NCBI GenBank assembly: GCA_965221655.1
Contig: OZ244906.1
Span: 558,001 to 622,000, forward strand
DNA length: 64,000 bases
Direction of reading: 5' to 3'
Source of the DNA: Bin107 sp965221655
Lineage (GTDB): Bacteria > UBA8248
The notes below the pieces were generated by a model, which saw only the letters and a program-made list of their open reading frames with translations, had not been told where the DNA came from and did no database searches. Shown piece by piece: positions 24,435 to 33,407 of the stretch (position 1 is the stretch's first letter; every line of letters begins with the position of its first letter). Position numbers and translations under genes: made by a program.

Positions 24435-26066
24435 TTAGCGCATTCTAGCGCGGAAGTTGCCGGATTTCCAGGAATAGAACGCGAGAGCGTCCTCGGTCCA
24501 TTGCGCGCAGTTCGTACGGAAGCGCTCCCAGCGGCTGTTGGCGCACTGTGCACGCACCGGGTCGGCGTTGCCCTCGGCGATGAGGCCGCTCAGCGGCGAG
24601 AGGTCGAACTCGGCCCGCACCGGAACCCTGCCGCGCTCCGCGGGGTCGAGCAGCGACAAGAAGCGCGCGAACGCATGGAAGGCGGTGCGAAGCTTCTCGC
24701 ACAATCGTTGCTCCCCTCCCGCGTAGGCGACCAGGGCGGGCGTAAGGGGCGCGTAGCGGTTGAGCTCCATTCCGCCCTCGCTGCGGTTCGTGATGCTGTC
24801 CACCCCCACGACGCCGATGGAATCGTCGGTAAATTCTATCGGGAACAGCCGCGCGTAGAGCGATTCGACGATCGGCCCCGCGCGGTCCAGCCGCAGGTGC
24901 ACCCGCACCCCGAAGAGGCCGAAATCTATCCAGTTGCATATCAGCGGCATGTAGCGCGCGTCGAACACCTGCTCGTAGTTCTCGATGGCCCCGGCCAGCA
25001 GGCGAATCGCCTCCTCCCGGGGGCGGGCCGCGGCACGCAGCCGACCGTAGAGCGTGGGCGCACACCCGTGCAGCATCCGGCGCAAATTCCCGTCCAGCGT
25101 CTCGCTCGCCCCCATCGCCTTCTTTGTCTTTACGTAGGCGCCGGCAGTCGCCGGGCTGGCGCGGAAGCGGTGGACGAGCCAGCCTATCGCCCGGTAGTGG
25201 TCCTCGTTTTCGGGGTCGAACGAAAGGGGCAAGGGCAGGGTGTCCTCCGCGGCGACGCCGAGTTTGCTCAGATCGGGAAGAGAGAAGCCGTGCGGGTAGG
25301 CGTCCAGGCGGAAGCATCCCCGCCCGCCCCCGCCCTCTTGGGGCTTGACGAAAAAGGTGCTCGTCTTCCACTCCTGTGCGAGGGCGGCTGCCGCGTCCAC
25401 GATGGCGGCGGCCTTCTCTTTCGCCCCGCCCGCGCTTACCTCCACCACCTGGTAGTCGGCCGTGAGACGGCGCGCGGAGCCGCATGCTCCCGCGTGGTGT
25501 CCGTTCAGCAACTCGTAGGTGACCTTCTTGTTCGAGAGCGGCCCGCCCGGAGCGGTGAGCGGCCCGGGCACGACGACGATTCCCCGGCTCTCGAGCACAC
25601 GGGCAAGCGTCGCGTCGTAGAGGCTCCTGTGGGCCGCCTGGCTGACGACGAGCAGCTCCCGGGGCGCCTCGGCGACGCGGGCGAGGAGCTCCTCGCGGCG
25701 GTTGAGCACCCGCACGGGGACGGCGAGCCCCAGGTCGTTCAGGTGGGCGCTCATCACACGCGCCGTTTCTCTGCTCAGGGGCAGGCGGCTCGGCGAGCCG
25801 TCGAGCAGCAGAATTTCTCCCGGCCGTTGCAAGGGGCCTGCGTTCTCTTCAAGGCGCAGGTGCGCGAAGTCGGGTGCGCGCGCCGCCCAGGCATTCAGCC
25901 GCTCGATGAGAGACTCGTTCAGGTCGCCTGCCCGGGAGTCGAATTCCGCGCTCACGCGAAAAAGATTCCAGGCGCCGCCGCTCGCGTCGGGAGCGAGGTC
26001 GTAGAGAGCGGGGTCGCGCGCGAGGTGCGCGTGCGACGATTGGGATGGCGCTTTTTGCCTGTCCAT
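24435..26066 (-). CDS. ATP-grasp-like protein of unknown function
   Basis: I do not recognise a named family for this 543-residue protein. FFVKPQEGGGGRGCFRLD near residue 240 resembles the glycine-rich ATP-binding loop of ATP-grasp ligases, and NKKVTYELLNGHH before it fits the lysine that contacts ATP. A later block, RVHLRLDRAGPIVESLYARL with VVGVDSITNRSEGG, may be the metal-binding end, but the usual acidic ExN motif is not obvious. It has no membrane helix. It begins 17 bases after the P-loop gene and is the third gene of a compact operon. An amide- or ester-forming ligase is my inference; a degenerate, non-catalytic copy is possible. Confidence 0.6.
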   Translation of the reverse strand: MDRQKAPSQSSHAHLARDPALYDLAPDASGGAWNLFRVSAEFDSRAGDLNESLIERLNAWAARAPDFAHLRLEENAGPLQRPGEILLLDGSPSRLPLSRETARVMSAHLNDLGLAVPVRVLNRREELLARVAEAPRELLVVSQAAHRSLYDATLARVLESRGIVVVPGPLTAPGGPLSNKKVTYELLNGHHAGACGSARRLTADYQVVEVSAGGAKEKAAAIVDAAAALAQEWKTSTFFVKPQEGGGGRGCFRLDAYPHGFSLPDLSKLGVAAEDTLPLPLSFDPENEDHYRAIGWLVHRFRASPATAGAYVKTKKAMGASETLDGNLRRMLHGCAPTLYGRLRAAARPREEAIRLLAGAIENYEQVFDARYMPLICNWIDFGLFGVRVHLRLDRAGPIVESLYARLFPIEFTDDSIGVVGVDSITNRSEGGMELNRYAPLTPALVAYAGGEQRLCEKLRTAFHAFARFLSLLDPAERGRVPVRAEFDLSPLSGLIAEGNADPVRAQCANSRWERFRTNCAQWTEDALAFYSWKSGNFRARMR

Positions 26067-26083
26067 CGTTTTACCCGGGACGC

Positions 26084-27253
26084 CTAGACCGCGGACCTGC
26101 GGCGGCGGATGAGGTGGTCGGCCACCCAGTCTGCAATCGCCCCGCCCACGGCCTTGTCCCCCGAGAGAGAGGCGGGGCTCGGGGCCATGCAGCTCAGCGC
26201 GCGGATGCCCGTCATGCGTTCGGCCTCCTCGCGGGCGTGCGCCTCGTTGGCGATCCTGCCGGAGATGAGCATGTTCTCCTCCTCCACCTCCATGTGGCTT
26301 CTGAGCCAGTGGACGATGAGCGTGGACTCTAGGGTGTCGCACGCGCAGATGAGCAGCCCGCGCCGTGCGAGCCAACTCTTCATCCAGGGGTCGCTCGCCA
26401 CGTGGAGGCTTGCGTCCGCGTAGGGCGAATCCGCCAACTCGGCGATGACGATTTCGCCTTTCGCGCAGGCATGGCGCAGCAGGTTGCGCGCGCAGCGCCT
26501 CACCTCAGTGCCCGAGACGGCGTTGGTCGAACACAGCCCTGCATCGGTGAAGTCCCAGCCGAGGCGCGTCGCGTCGAAAAAGCCCAGCGGCCTGCCGTAG
26601 GTCACCTGCATCAGGTCACGCATGCGGCCCGTGCCCGTGAGCTTTGCGTAGGAGGGGCGAATGCCCGAGGAGCGCAGCGAGGAGGCGAGGGAAGACGCGC
26701 AAGTCGTCTTGCCCACGTCCATCTCCGAGCCGGCGATCAAGACGATGGGCACGCCGGGCACGCCGTCTTCGTCCACGGGGCACCGCGTGTCGGGGATGAC
26801 GCGCAGCCGCGAGAGCAGGGCGGGTTGCTCGCCGAGCGGGACGCTTCCTTTTACCTCTATCCTGACGCAGGGCGTCGCCGGGTCGTTGGCGAGTCCGCAC
26901 ACGCCGCCCACGTTCAGCAGGTCCACTACGGCTCCCGGTTCGGGGGGTGCCTCCGGGGCGCGGCCCGAGATGCTGCGGTTCGCATACCGCCCGCCGAGGG
27001 TGACGAGCACGCTCGCCTTCTCGTGCAGCCTCGTCTCGCGCGTCCTCCACGCCCCCAGCGTTCCCGGCAGGGATTCCATGATCTCGAGACGATCGACGGT
27101 GGCTTCCTGCGGGGCTTCGACCACTTCGCCCAGGGCGATTCCGTTCGCGGGAACGGGCCGGGGGTCGGGCGTGAAATCGGGCCCGAACGTGCAAGGACTC
27201 GCGGGCGAGAGGAACAGCCCCCTGGCCGTGGATGCGAAGAAGTCTATTCTCAA
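26084..27253 (-). CDS. P-loop NTPase, DUF1611/BioD-like, function unknown
   Basis: The 389-residue protein has a roughly 165-residue N-terminal domain without recognisable motifs. A Walker A loop, GSEMDVGKTT (175-184), follows, then YAKLTGTGRMRD and VIAELADSPYADASLH, which look like the switch and Walker B regions. The layout resembles DUF1611, dethiobiotin-synthetase and MobB-type NTPases, which activate a carboxylate or move a nucleotide. The TTG at 27253 has GGAAA just upstream and starts 13 bases after the preceding ATP-grasp stop. It lies between two ATP-grasp-type genes, so it probably takes part in the same pathway. No specific reaction can be assigned. Confidence 0.6.
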   Translation of the reverse strand: MRIDFFASTARGLFLSPASPCTFGPDFTPDPRPVPANGIALGEVVEAPQEATVDRLEIMESLPGTLGAWRTRETRLHEKASVLVTLGGRYANRSISGRAPEAPPEPGAVVDLLNVGGVCGLANDPATPCVRIEVKGSVPLGEQPALLSRLRVIPDTRCPVDEDGVPGVPIVLIAGSEMDVGKTTCASSLASSLRSSGIRPSYAKLTGTGRMRDLMQVTYGRPLGFFDATRLGWDFTDAGLCSTNAVSGTEVRRCARNLLRHACAKGEIVIAELADSPYADASLHVASDPWMKSWLARRGLLICACDTLESTLIVHWLRSHMEVEEENMLISGRIANEAHAREEAERMTGIRALSCMAPSPASLSGDKAVGGAIADWVADHLIRRRRSAV

Positions 27254-27266
27254 TTTCCACAGTGTC

Positions 27267-28712
27267 CTATGCGGGAGAAAGAGCGAGACTGCGCGTGAAG
27301 TCGTCTATCATGTCTCGGGCGGCGGGGGAAATCTGTTTCTCTCCTCCTGCATAGATGGACGAAACGCCCTCGAGCTTACAAAACGCCCCTCTCGGCTCTA
27401 CTATGGTGCCTTTTCTCGGGGGAGAGCAAGTGAGGAGAATCTCCTCGGGGCTTTGCACGTCTGCGAGGCGATGGGCCTCCCGCACGAATGCGGGGCCGTT
27501 TCTCCCCGCGACGTATATGCCCGGAGCCGGCGCGTTGCCCACCCGCACCCGCGCGGGGCGCGTGTTGCGGATGATGATTTGGTAACCCCCAAGCTCGGGC
27601 TCGGCCAGGCGGGCGAGGGTGTCCGCGCGCGCGTCCGCCCCCAGAAATTCGGCCAGGTGCCAATAGGTGGTGGTGGGGGCCGTGCTCTCGATTTGCTCGA
27701 GCTCGGTCATCAGTTGCGTGGTGCCCAGTACGCGCGGGTTGAGTTCGAGTGCGTAGGGCTCCCCTTCATGGACGATGAAGTCCACTCCGTATATTCCCTT
27801 GTAGCCGGCCGCGGCTATCCACGCGCCGATCTTGAGCGTCGCCTCCTCGATTTTGCGCCGCGCCGCCTCGGGAACCAGGCGGTAGGCCGCATAGTCGCTG
27901 CCCGCGTAGTCGAAGCGATGCATCGAACAGCCGGGAATGCCCGTGAACATCACCGAGGGATGGGACATCCACGGCCTGCCTCCGCATACCAGCCCCGCCG
28001 CGCCTACGGCGGGCCCCTCGAGAAAAGAGGTGGCGATAACGAGCGCCCCGGCTCCGAGTTTGGCGATGAGTGCGCCTCGCGTGCGCGCGAGCGCCTCGGT
28101 TGAATCGACGAGGTGGGTCTGGTTGCCCGAGGAGCCGATTTGCTCGGAGACGACCACGCGGGGGCCGAACCGCCCGAGCAGACTATTGTCGAGCGCGCCG
28201 ACGTCCACCACCTCGCCCGGCGGCACGGGGATGCCCTGCTCCGCGGCCTTTTGCCGAAACGCCACCTTGTCGTCGAAGCGCGTCTTCACCTCCACGGGGT
28301 TTGCCAGAATGGTCAGTTTCCCCCGCGCCTCTTCAGCGAGTGCGGCGAGAAACTCCGTGGAGCGATAGGGGATGACGTATTGCGGACCTTTTCCCTCGGC
28401 GAGATAGGCGCGAATCTGCTCTCCGAGCGTGCCCGCGTAGGCTTCCACGAGCGATGTGTGCGTCCAGACGATGCGCCTGTTGCCCCCGCGCTCGACGGCG
28501 AAATAACGCAGGCGCGCGTCCCACGCGGGGCCGTCCAACCCGTAGTCGCAGGCGATGAGAAAGGCGAGCGGCACCACGTTTTCCATCGTGATGGAGTCGC
28601 ACGCGCGCAAGCCCTGGAAGCCGAACGTGGCTCCTGTGGGAACGCGGGCCATCAGCGTATCGTGAAAGTCTCGTTGCGCGTGGTGAGGCAAGGAGAATGT
28701 TCCCTTCGTCAT
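27267..28712 (-). CDS. ATP-grasp-domain enzyme, substrate unknown
   Basis: The 481-residue protein has the ATP-grasp core. VVVSEQIGSSGNQTHLVD is the ATP loop region, GIYGVDFIVHEGEPYALELN gives the metal-binding acids, and NPRVLGTTQ follows (about 318-332). The N-terminus (TGATFGFQGLRACDSITMEN) looks like a substrate or pre-ATP-grasp domain. A C-terminal domain of about 130 residues (GGYQIIIRNTRPARVRVGNA) is reminiscent of carboxylase-type lids. It is the first gene of a minus-strand operon and divergent from the ABC importer at 28868. The family forms acyl-phosphate intermediates to make amide or ester bonds, and the substrate here is unknown. Confidence 0.78.
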   Translation of the reverse strand: MTKGTFSLPHHAQRDFHDTLMARVPTGATFGFQGLRACDSITMENVVPLAFLIACDYGLDGPAWDARLRYFAVERGGNRRIVWTHTSLVEAYAGTLGEQIRAYLAEGKGPQYVIPYRSTEFLAALAEEARGKLTILANPVEVKTRFDDKVAFRQKAAEQGIPVPPGEVVDVGALDNSLLGRFGPRVVVSEQIGSSGNQTHLVDSTEALARTRGALIAKLGAGALVIATSFLEGPAVGAAGLVCGGRPWMSHPSVMFTGIPGCSMHRFDYAGSDYAAYRLVPEAARRKIEEATLKIGAWIAAAGYKGIYGVDFIVHEGEPYALELNPRVLGTTQLMTELEQIESTAPTTTYWHLAEFLGADARADTLARLAEPELGGYQIIIRNTRPARVRVGNAPAPGIYVAGRNGPAFVREAHRLADVQSPEEILLTCSPPRKGTIVEPRGAFCKLEGVSSIYAGGEKQISPAARDMIDDFTRSLALSPA

Positions 28713-28867
28713 GGAAAACGCAGTCTGGCTCGCGAACCCAAAAAACAGCCGATTCTAATGCGAGAGCGAAGGTCGCGGCAAACCGCACGTCGGGCGGGCT
28801 TCTACAATTTGCCTTCCTGTGTGCTAGGATGCCGCCGAGTTCCCGAACATGGCGCAGGAGCGGACGC

Positions 28868-29800
28868 ATGTCCCCGGAGACCAGAGCCCCCGAATCGGTT
28901 GCGGGTGCGGACGAAGCCCCCTTGATGACGGCCTCCCGACTACGGTGGGAGAAATTTCGCCGCAGCATGATGCGCGCGAAACCCGCCATGCTGGGTGGCG
29001 TCTTTCTCGCTCTGCTCGTGGTGGTCTCCTTGGCGGCCCCGCTCGTCGCCCCGCAGGATCCGGGCCGGGTGGACCTGGGGCTGCGCCTCCAGCCCCCCGT
29101 CTGGGTCGAAGGCGGAAGCGTGCGCCACCTGCTGGGCACCGACGCCCTGGGGCGCGACGTTCTGAGCCGCTTGGTCTATGGAGGCCGCGTCTCGATTCTG
29201 GTGGGGTTGAGTTCGGTGCTGATCTCGGGCGTCATCGGCATCGTGCTGGGTTTGGTGTCGGGCTTTTTCGGCGGGAAAACGGACGACCTCATCAGCGGGT
29301 TCGCCGAGATTCAACTGGCGTTCCCCTTCATCTTGCTCGCCATCACCATCATGGCAGTGCTGGGGCCGGGCTTGCTCAACATCATCGTGGTGTTGGGGAT
29401 CAGCCGATGGGTGGCTTACGGGCGCGTGGTGCGCGGCCAGGTCATCTCGATTCGCGAGCGCGAGTTCGTGGAGGCCACCCGCGCCCTCGGCTATCCGGTC
29501 TCGCGCATTCTTTTCATGCAGGTGCTGCCCAACGCCCTCTCGCCGCTCATCGTCATCGCCACCTTTGCCGTGGCGGGGAACATCATTTCGGAGTCTTCGC
29601 TGAGCTTTCTGGGGCTGGGCGTTCCGCCCTCGGTCGTCACCTGGGGCGGCATGTTGTCCGAGGGGCGCGAGTATCTGCGCGGGGCGTGGTGGATGGCGAC
29701 CTTCCCGGGGCTCGCCATTATGGCGACGGTGCTGAGCATCAACCTGATCGGCGACTGGCTGCGCGACTACATGGACCCGCGGCTGGGCGACGACATGTAG
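28868..29800 (+). CDS. Peptide-type ABC transporter permease (DppC-like)
   Basis: This 310-residue inner-membrane permease belongs to the dipeptide/oligopeptide/nickel importer class. The N-terminal OppC-type segment (KPAMLGGVFLALLVVVSLAA) precedes HLLGTDALGRDVLSRLVYGG, the hallmark of the C-type permease. The EAA loop reads EFVEATRALGYPVSRILFMQ, which contacts the ATPase. The ATG at 28868 has AGGAG seven bases upstream; the frame extends to 28697 without coding character. It is unusual that the operon continues with the binding protein and the B-type permease but carries no ATPase gene. Confidence 0.93.
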   Translation: MSPETRAPESVAGADEAPLMTASRLRWEKFRRSMMRAKPAMLGGVFLALLVVVSLAAPLVAPQDPGRVDLGLRLQPPVWVEGGSVRHLLGTDALGRDVLSRLVYGGRVSILVGLSSVLISGVIGIVLGLVSGFFGGKTDDLISGFAEIQLAFPFILLAITIMAVLGPGLLNIIVVLGISRWVAYGRVVRGQVISIREREFVEATRALGYPVSRILFMQVLPNALSPLIVIATFAVAGNIISESSLSFLGLGVPPSVVTWGGMLSEGREYLRGAWWMATFPGLAIMATVLSINLIGDWLRDYMDPRLGDDM

Positions 29801-29831
29801 GGAGAGGGCTTCTCTCGATGGAAGATCGAAA

Positions 29832-31385
29832 ATGAAGAAAAGTCCGTGGTGCGGCGTGCTAGCGTTGCTCGTGCTGCTCTCGGGCTGCGGCCGCGAAGGG
29901 AGGGAGGGGCCGCTCGCCATCATGCTCCCGGTGGAGGCGAACACGCTCGACCCCCACTATACGACCGCCACCATCGAGTGGAGCATACTGATGAACGTGT
30001 TCGACTCGCTCGTCGCACGGCGCGGCGACATGACGCTCGCCCCCGCCCTGGCCGAGCACTGGGAGGTGGACGAGAGCGGGAGGGTATGGACGTTCCGCCT
30101 CCGCAAGGGGGTGCGGTTCCACAACGGCGAGCCCTTCGACGCCGAATCGGTGCGCTACACCTTCGAGCGTATGCGCGACCCCAAGCTCAAGCCCCGCATC
30201 ACGATACACCGCAGGATTTTTCTCGACCGGGTGGAAAAGGTCGACTCCCACACCGTGCGCATTCACACGCGGCGTCCGGTCGCCACCCTGCCCGTGTGGA
30301 TGGTGAACGCATTCATGCTGCCGCCCGGGTATTACTCCTCGACTCCCGCGCGGGAGTTGCTCAGAAAGCCCGTGGGCACGGGCCCCTACAAACTTGTCAA
30401 GTGGATCAAGGACGTCCGCATCGAGATGGAGGCCAACGAGAACTGGTGGAAGGGGCGTCCTCATGTACCGAGGGCGATCTGGCGGGCCGTGCCGGAGGCT
30501 TCGTCGCGCATGGCGGAACTCGAGACGGGCGGGGCGGACATCATCCTGAACATCTCGCCCGATCAAGGAAAGACCATCGACACGAGCACGGGCGGCCTCA
30601 GGTTCGAGGGAGTCCGGGGCGGGCGGAGAATCTACGTCGGCGTGCGCACGGACCACGGCCCCCTGCGCGACGCGCGCGTGCGGCGCGCGCTCAACTACGC
30701 GGTCGACTTCGGGGTCGTCGTCAAGAATCTGCTTCTGGGCAACGGTGCGCGCATGGCGAGCGTCGTGAACCCCCCGAACGCCGACCCCGCCCTCAAACCC
30801 TATCCCCACGACCCGGCAAAGGCGCGGGCGCTTCTCGCGGAAGCGGGATTTAGGGATACCGACGGCGACGGGGTGCGCGAGTTCAACGGAAAGCCCTTCG
30901 CCCTTGCACTCGACGTGCCCGCCTCGCGTTATCTCAAGGGCAAGGAGATGGCCGAGTCCGTGGCGGCGAATTTTCGCGCCGTGGGCGTGGACGTGCGCGT
31001 CGTGCCGCTCGAGTGGTCGGTCTTTTTGTCCAAAAGAAGAAAAAAGACACTCGCGCCCCTGTATTTTCACGGGTTCAGCTCCGCCTTCAACGAGGAGCTC
31101 GACCTCGCGGCCCTGAACCCGAACCTCTTCGCCAACCTCACGGCCTGGCGCGACCCGGATTTCGTCGCGCATTACCGCCAACTGCGCCGCACTTTCGACC
31201 CAGAGGGGCGCAGGCGCATCGCCTACGCGATGCAGCGCATCGTGCGCGACGCCGCCCCCTGGGTGTTTCTCTGGAACCAGCACGACTTCTTCGGCATCAG
31301 CGGCAGGACGCAGTGGACGCCCAGACCCGACGAGCGCATCTACCTGCCTTCCATCCGTCTCAAGGCGAAAGCGGCGAAGGGGTAG
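29832..31385 (+). CDS. Peptide-type ABC transporter substrate-binding lipoprotein
   Basis: The 517-residue protein is a family 5 (DppA/OppA-like) solute-binding protein. It begins with a lipoprotein signal (MKKSPWCGVLALLVLLSGCG, lipobox LSGC), so it should be anchored at the outer face of the membrane. Typical blocks are ANTLDPHYTTATIEWSILMN, FRLRKGVRFHNGEPFDAESV and VGTGPYKLVKW. Ligands of the family are peptides, nickel, sugars or opines, and the pocket cannot be read here. It lies between the two permease genes, 31 bases after one and 3 bases before the other, which indicates a single transcript. Confidence 0.93.
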   Translation: MKKSPWCGVLALLVLLSGCGREGREGPLAIMLPVEANTLDPHYTTATIEWSILMNVFDSLVARRGDMTLAPALAEHWEVDESGRVWTFRLRKGVRFHNGEPFDAESVRYTFERMRDPKLKPRITIHRRIFLDRVEKVDSHTVRIHTRRPVATLPVWMVNAFMLPPGYYSSTPARELLRKPVGTGPYKLVKWIKDVRIEMEANENWWKGRPHVPRAIWRAVPEASSRMAELETGGADIILNISPDQGKTIDTSTGGLRFEGVRGGRRIYVGVRTDHGPLRDARVRRALNYAVDFGVVVKNLLLGNGARMASVVNPPNADPALKPYPHDPAKARALLAEAGFRDTDGDGVREFNGKPFALALDVPASRYLKGKEMAESVAANFRAVGVDVRVVPLEWSVFLSKRRKKTLAPLYFHGFSSAFNEELDLAALNPNLFANLTAWRDPDFVAHYRQLRRTFDPEGRRRIAYAMQRIVRDAAPWVFLWNQHDFFGISGRTQWTPRPDERIYLPSIRLKAKAAKG

Positions 31386-31388
31386 GGT

Positions 31389-32306
31389 ATGGGGGCGTAT
31401 CTGTTCAGAAGGGTCGTGCGCGCGGTGGTCGTCGTGGTGGGGGTGAGCTTCATCTCGTTCGCCGTCTTGTTCCTCTCCGGCGATCCGACCGACACCATGG
31501 TGGGCGAGGACTGGACGGTCGAAGAGGTGCAGAGCCTCCGCCGGGACATGGGGCTCGACAAGCCCTGGCTCGTCCAGTACGCCCTCTACGTGGGGCGCGC
31601 CGTGCAGGGCGACTTCGGCGAGAGCCTGCGTTACCGCCAGCCCGCGTTCGAACTCATCATGGAGCGGCTGCCCGCGACGCTCGAGCTCGCCTTCGTGGCG
31701 CTCGTGCTCTCGATAGTGCTCGCGTTCCCCGTCGGCATCTTGAGTGCGACGCAGCGCGGCTCGCCCTACGATCACGGGGGGATGCTTCTGGCGCTGCTGG
31801 GCCAGTCGATGCCCGTCTTCTGGCTGGGGTTGATGCTCATCCTGGTCTTCGGCGTCGAGTTGCGCTGGCTGCCCATCAGCGGCAGAAGCGGGTGGGAGCA
31901 TCTGGTGTTGCCCGCCGTTGCGCTCTCCACGTATTCCATCGCCCGAAACGCGCGGGTGGTGCGCAGTTCGATGCTCGAGGTGCTGCGCCACGAATACGTG
32001 AAGACAGCGCGGGCGAAGGGATTATCGGAGTGGGTGGTCGTGAACGTCCACGCGCTCAGAAACTCGATGATACCGGTCGTCACCATCATCGGCCTCGAAT
32101 TCGGCCATCTGCTGGGCGGGGCGGTGATCGTCGAGACCATATTCGCCTGGCCGGGCGTGGGCAGGCTCCTCATTCATGCGGTCTATGCCAAGGATTTCCC
32201 GCTCGTGCAGGCGTCGGTGACGATAACGGCCCTCATGTTCGTTTCCGTGAATCTCGTCGTCGACCTGCTGTATTCCGTTCTCGACCCGAGGGTGCGACTC
32301 CATTGA
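31389..32306 (+). CDS. Peptide-type ABC transporter permease (DppB-like)
   Basis: This 305-residue permease partners the DppC-like protein. It starts with YLFRRVVRAVVVVVGVSFIS, the standard B-type N-terminus. PTDTMVGEDWTVEEVQSLRRD is the family's periplasmic segment, and the EAA loop reads EYVKTARAKGLSEWVVVNVH. It ends with VNLVVDLLYSVLDPRVRLH. Its stop overlaps the proposed TTG start of the amidohydrolase gene, suggesting coupling. No dppD/dppF-type ATPase is present in the window, so the energising subunits must be shared with another system. Confidence 0.93.
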   Translation: MGAYLFRRVVRAVVVVVGVSFISFAVLFLSGDPTDTMVGEDWTVEEVQSLRRDMGLDKPWLVQYALYVGRAVQGDFGESLRYRQPAFELIMERLPATLELAFVALVLSIVLAFPVGILSATQRGSPYDHGGMLLALLGQSMPVFWLGLMLILVFGVELRWLPISGRSGWEHLVLPAVALSTYSIARNARVVRSSMLEVLRHEYVKTARAKGLSEWVVVNVHALRNSMIPVVTIIGLEFGHLLGGAVIVETIFAWPGVGRLLIHAVYAKDFPLVQASVTITALMFVSVNLVVDLLYSVLDPRVRLH

Positions 32307-33241
32307 GCCGCACGGGATACTTCTGGACGCGCGCGTCGCTCCTCCACGACAACGGCAGGCACGTGGAAAACATCGAGCGCGCGCGTCGCCTCGCGCCCGA
32401 GCGCGTTGTGCCGCAGGCACCCTCCCTGAGGAGCATGGAGGTTCGCCCCCACGACGCGGCGGAGTGGGTGTGCGGCGTGCACGAGGAATCCCACCACCGC
32501 TTCGTGCGCGAGGCGTGCGCGGCGGGCAGGTGCACCCTGGACACCGGTGATACCGCCGCCGGCCCGGGCAGTTACGAGGCCGCCCTCGCCGCCGTGGACG
32601 CGGCCTTGAGCGCTGCGGACGCCGTGGTGTCGGGCGAGGCGGACAACGCCTTTTGCGCCGTGCGCCCGCCGGGCCACCACGCTCTGCCCCATCAATCGAT
32701 GGGTTTTTGTCTGTTCGCCACCGCGTCAATACTCGTCCGCTACCTGCAGAAGCGGCATGGCCTGCGCCGCGTCGCCGTCGTGGACTGGGACGTGCACCAC
32801 GGCAACGGCACGCAGCACGTTTTCTGGCGCGACGCGGACGTGTTCTTCGTCTCCTTGCACCAGCACCCCCACTACCCGGGAACGGGATTGTCCGGCGAAA
32901 CCGGAGAGGGGGCGGGGGAGGGCAAGACGCTCAACGTGCCCCTGCCCGCGGGCACGTCCGAGGCGGAATACCTGGCGGCGTTTCGGGAGATCGTCGTTCC
33001 CGCCCTGGAATCGCACGCGCCCGAAGTCCTGGTGGTTTCGGCGGGTTTTGACGCGCATCGCGCCGATCCGCTGGGTGGGCTCATGCTGAGCGAAGAGGGT
33101 TTCGCCGCGCTGACCGAGCAAGTCCGGGAGGTCGCCGAGGCCTTCTGCATGGGGCGGCTCGTGAGCCTGCTTGAGGGCGGCTACAATCTGGACGCCCTCG
33201 AGGCGTCCGTCCTGGCCCATCTGCGAGAACTCTCCCGCTAG
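32303..33241 (+). CDS. Histone-deacetylase-family amidohydrolase
   Basis: This 312-residue zinc hydrolase belongs to the HDAC/acetylpolyamine amidohydrolase/AcuC superfamily. The catalytic His pair is in RPPGHHALP (125-126). Zinc ligands lie in VDWDVHHGNGTQ and SAGFDAHRADPLGG, and LLEGGYNLDAL carries the conserved Gly-Gly-Tyr. Bacterial members deacetylate polyamines, acetoin-related proteins or other amides. The TTG at 32303 overlaps the dppB stop (TTGA), and no other in-frame start fits the family N-terminus. Encoded with an importer, it may deacylate the imported compound, which is inference. Substrate specificity cannot be read. Confidence 0.9.
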   Translation: MSRTGYFWTRASLLHDNGRHVENIERARRLAPERVVPQAPSLRSMEVRPHDAAEWVCGVHEESHHRFVREACAAGRCTLDTGDTAAGPGSYEAALAAVDAALSAADAVVSGEADNAFCAVRPPGHHALPHQSMGFCLFATASILVRYLQKRHGLRRVAVVDWDVHHGNGTQHVFWRDADVFFVSLHQHPHYPGTGLSGETGEGAGEGKTLNVPLPAGTSEAEYLAAFREIVVPALESHAPEVLVVSAGFDAHRADPLGGLMLSEEGFAALTEQVREVAEAFCMGRLVSLLEGGYNLDALEASVLAHLRELSR

Positions 33242-33306
33242 CACTCTCGCCGGAGCGTCTTTTCCGTATCGGTTACGTGAGGAGAGAGGGGCGATATTTC
33301 AGATAT

Positions 33307-33339
33307 TTAGTTGTCTGACTAACTAAAATAGTGTATATG
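33307..33339 (+). promoter_or_regulatory. tetR operator (33307-33326) overlapping a putative promoter
   Basis: TTAGTTGTCTGACTAACTAA is an imperfect dyad (TTAGT/ACTAA arms) of the kind bound by TetR-family proteins. TTGTCT (33311-33316) inside it and TATATG (33334-33339), 17 bases further, form a plausible promoter. Binding would occlude the -35 box, consistent with autorepression by the TetR gene that follows. Confidence 0.5.
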
Positions 33340-33407
33340 TGTCCCGTGCGGCATCCCGGTGCCCGCACGAGAAAAACGTAAACCGATTACACGGAGGCGG
33401 GAAGGGG

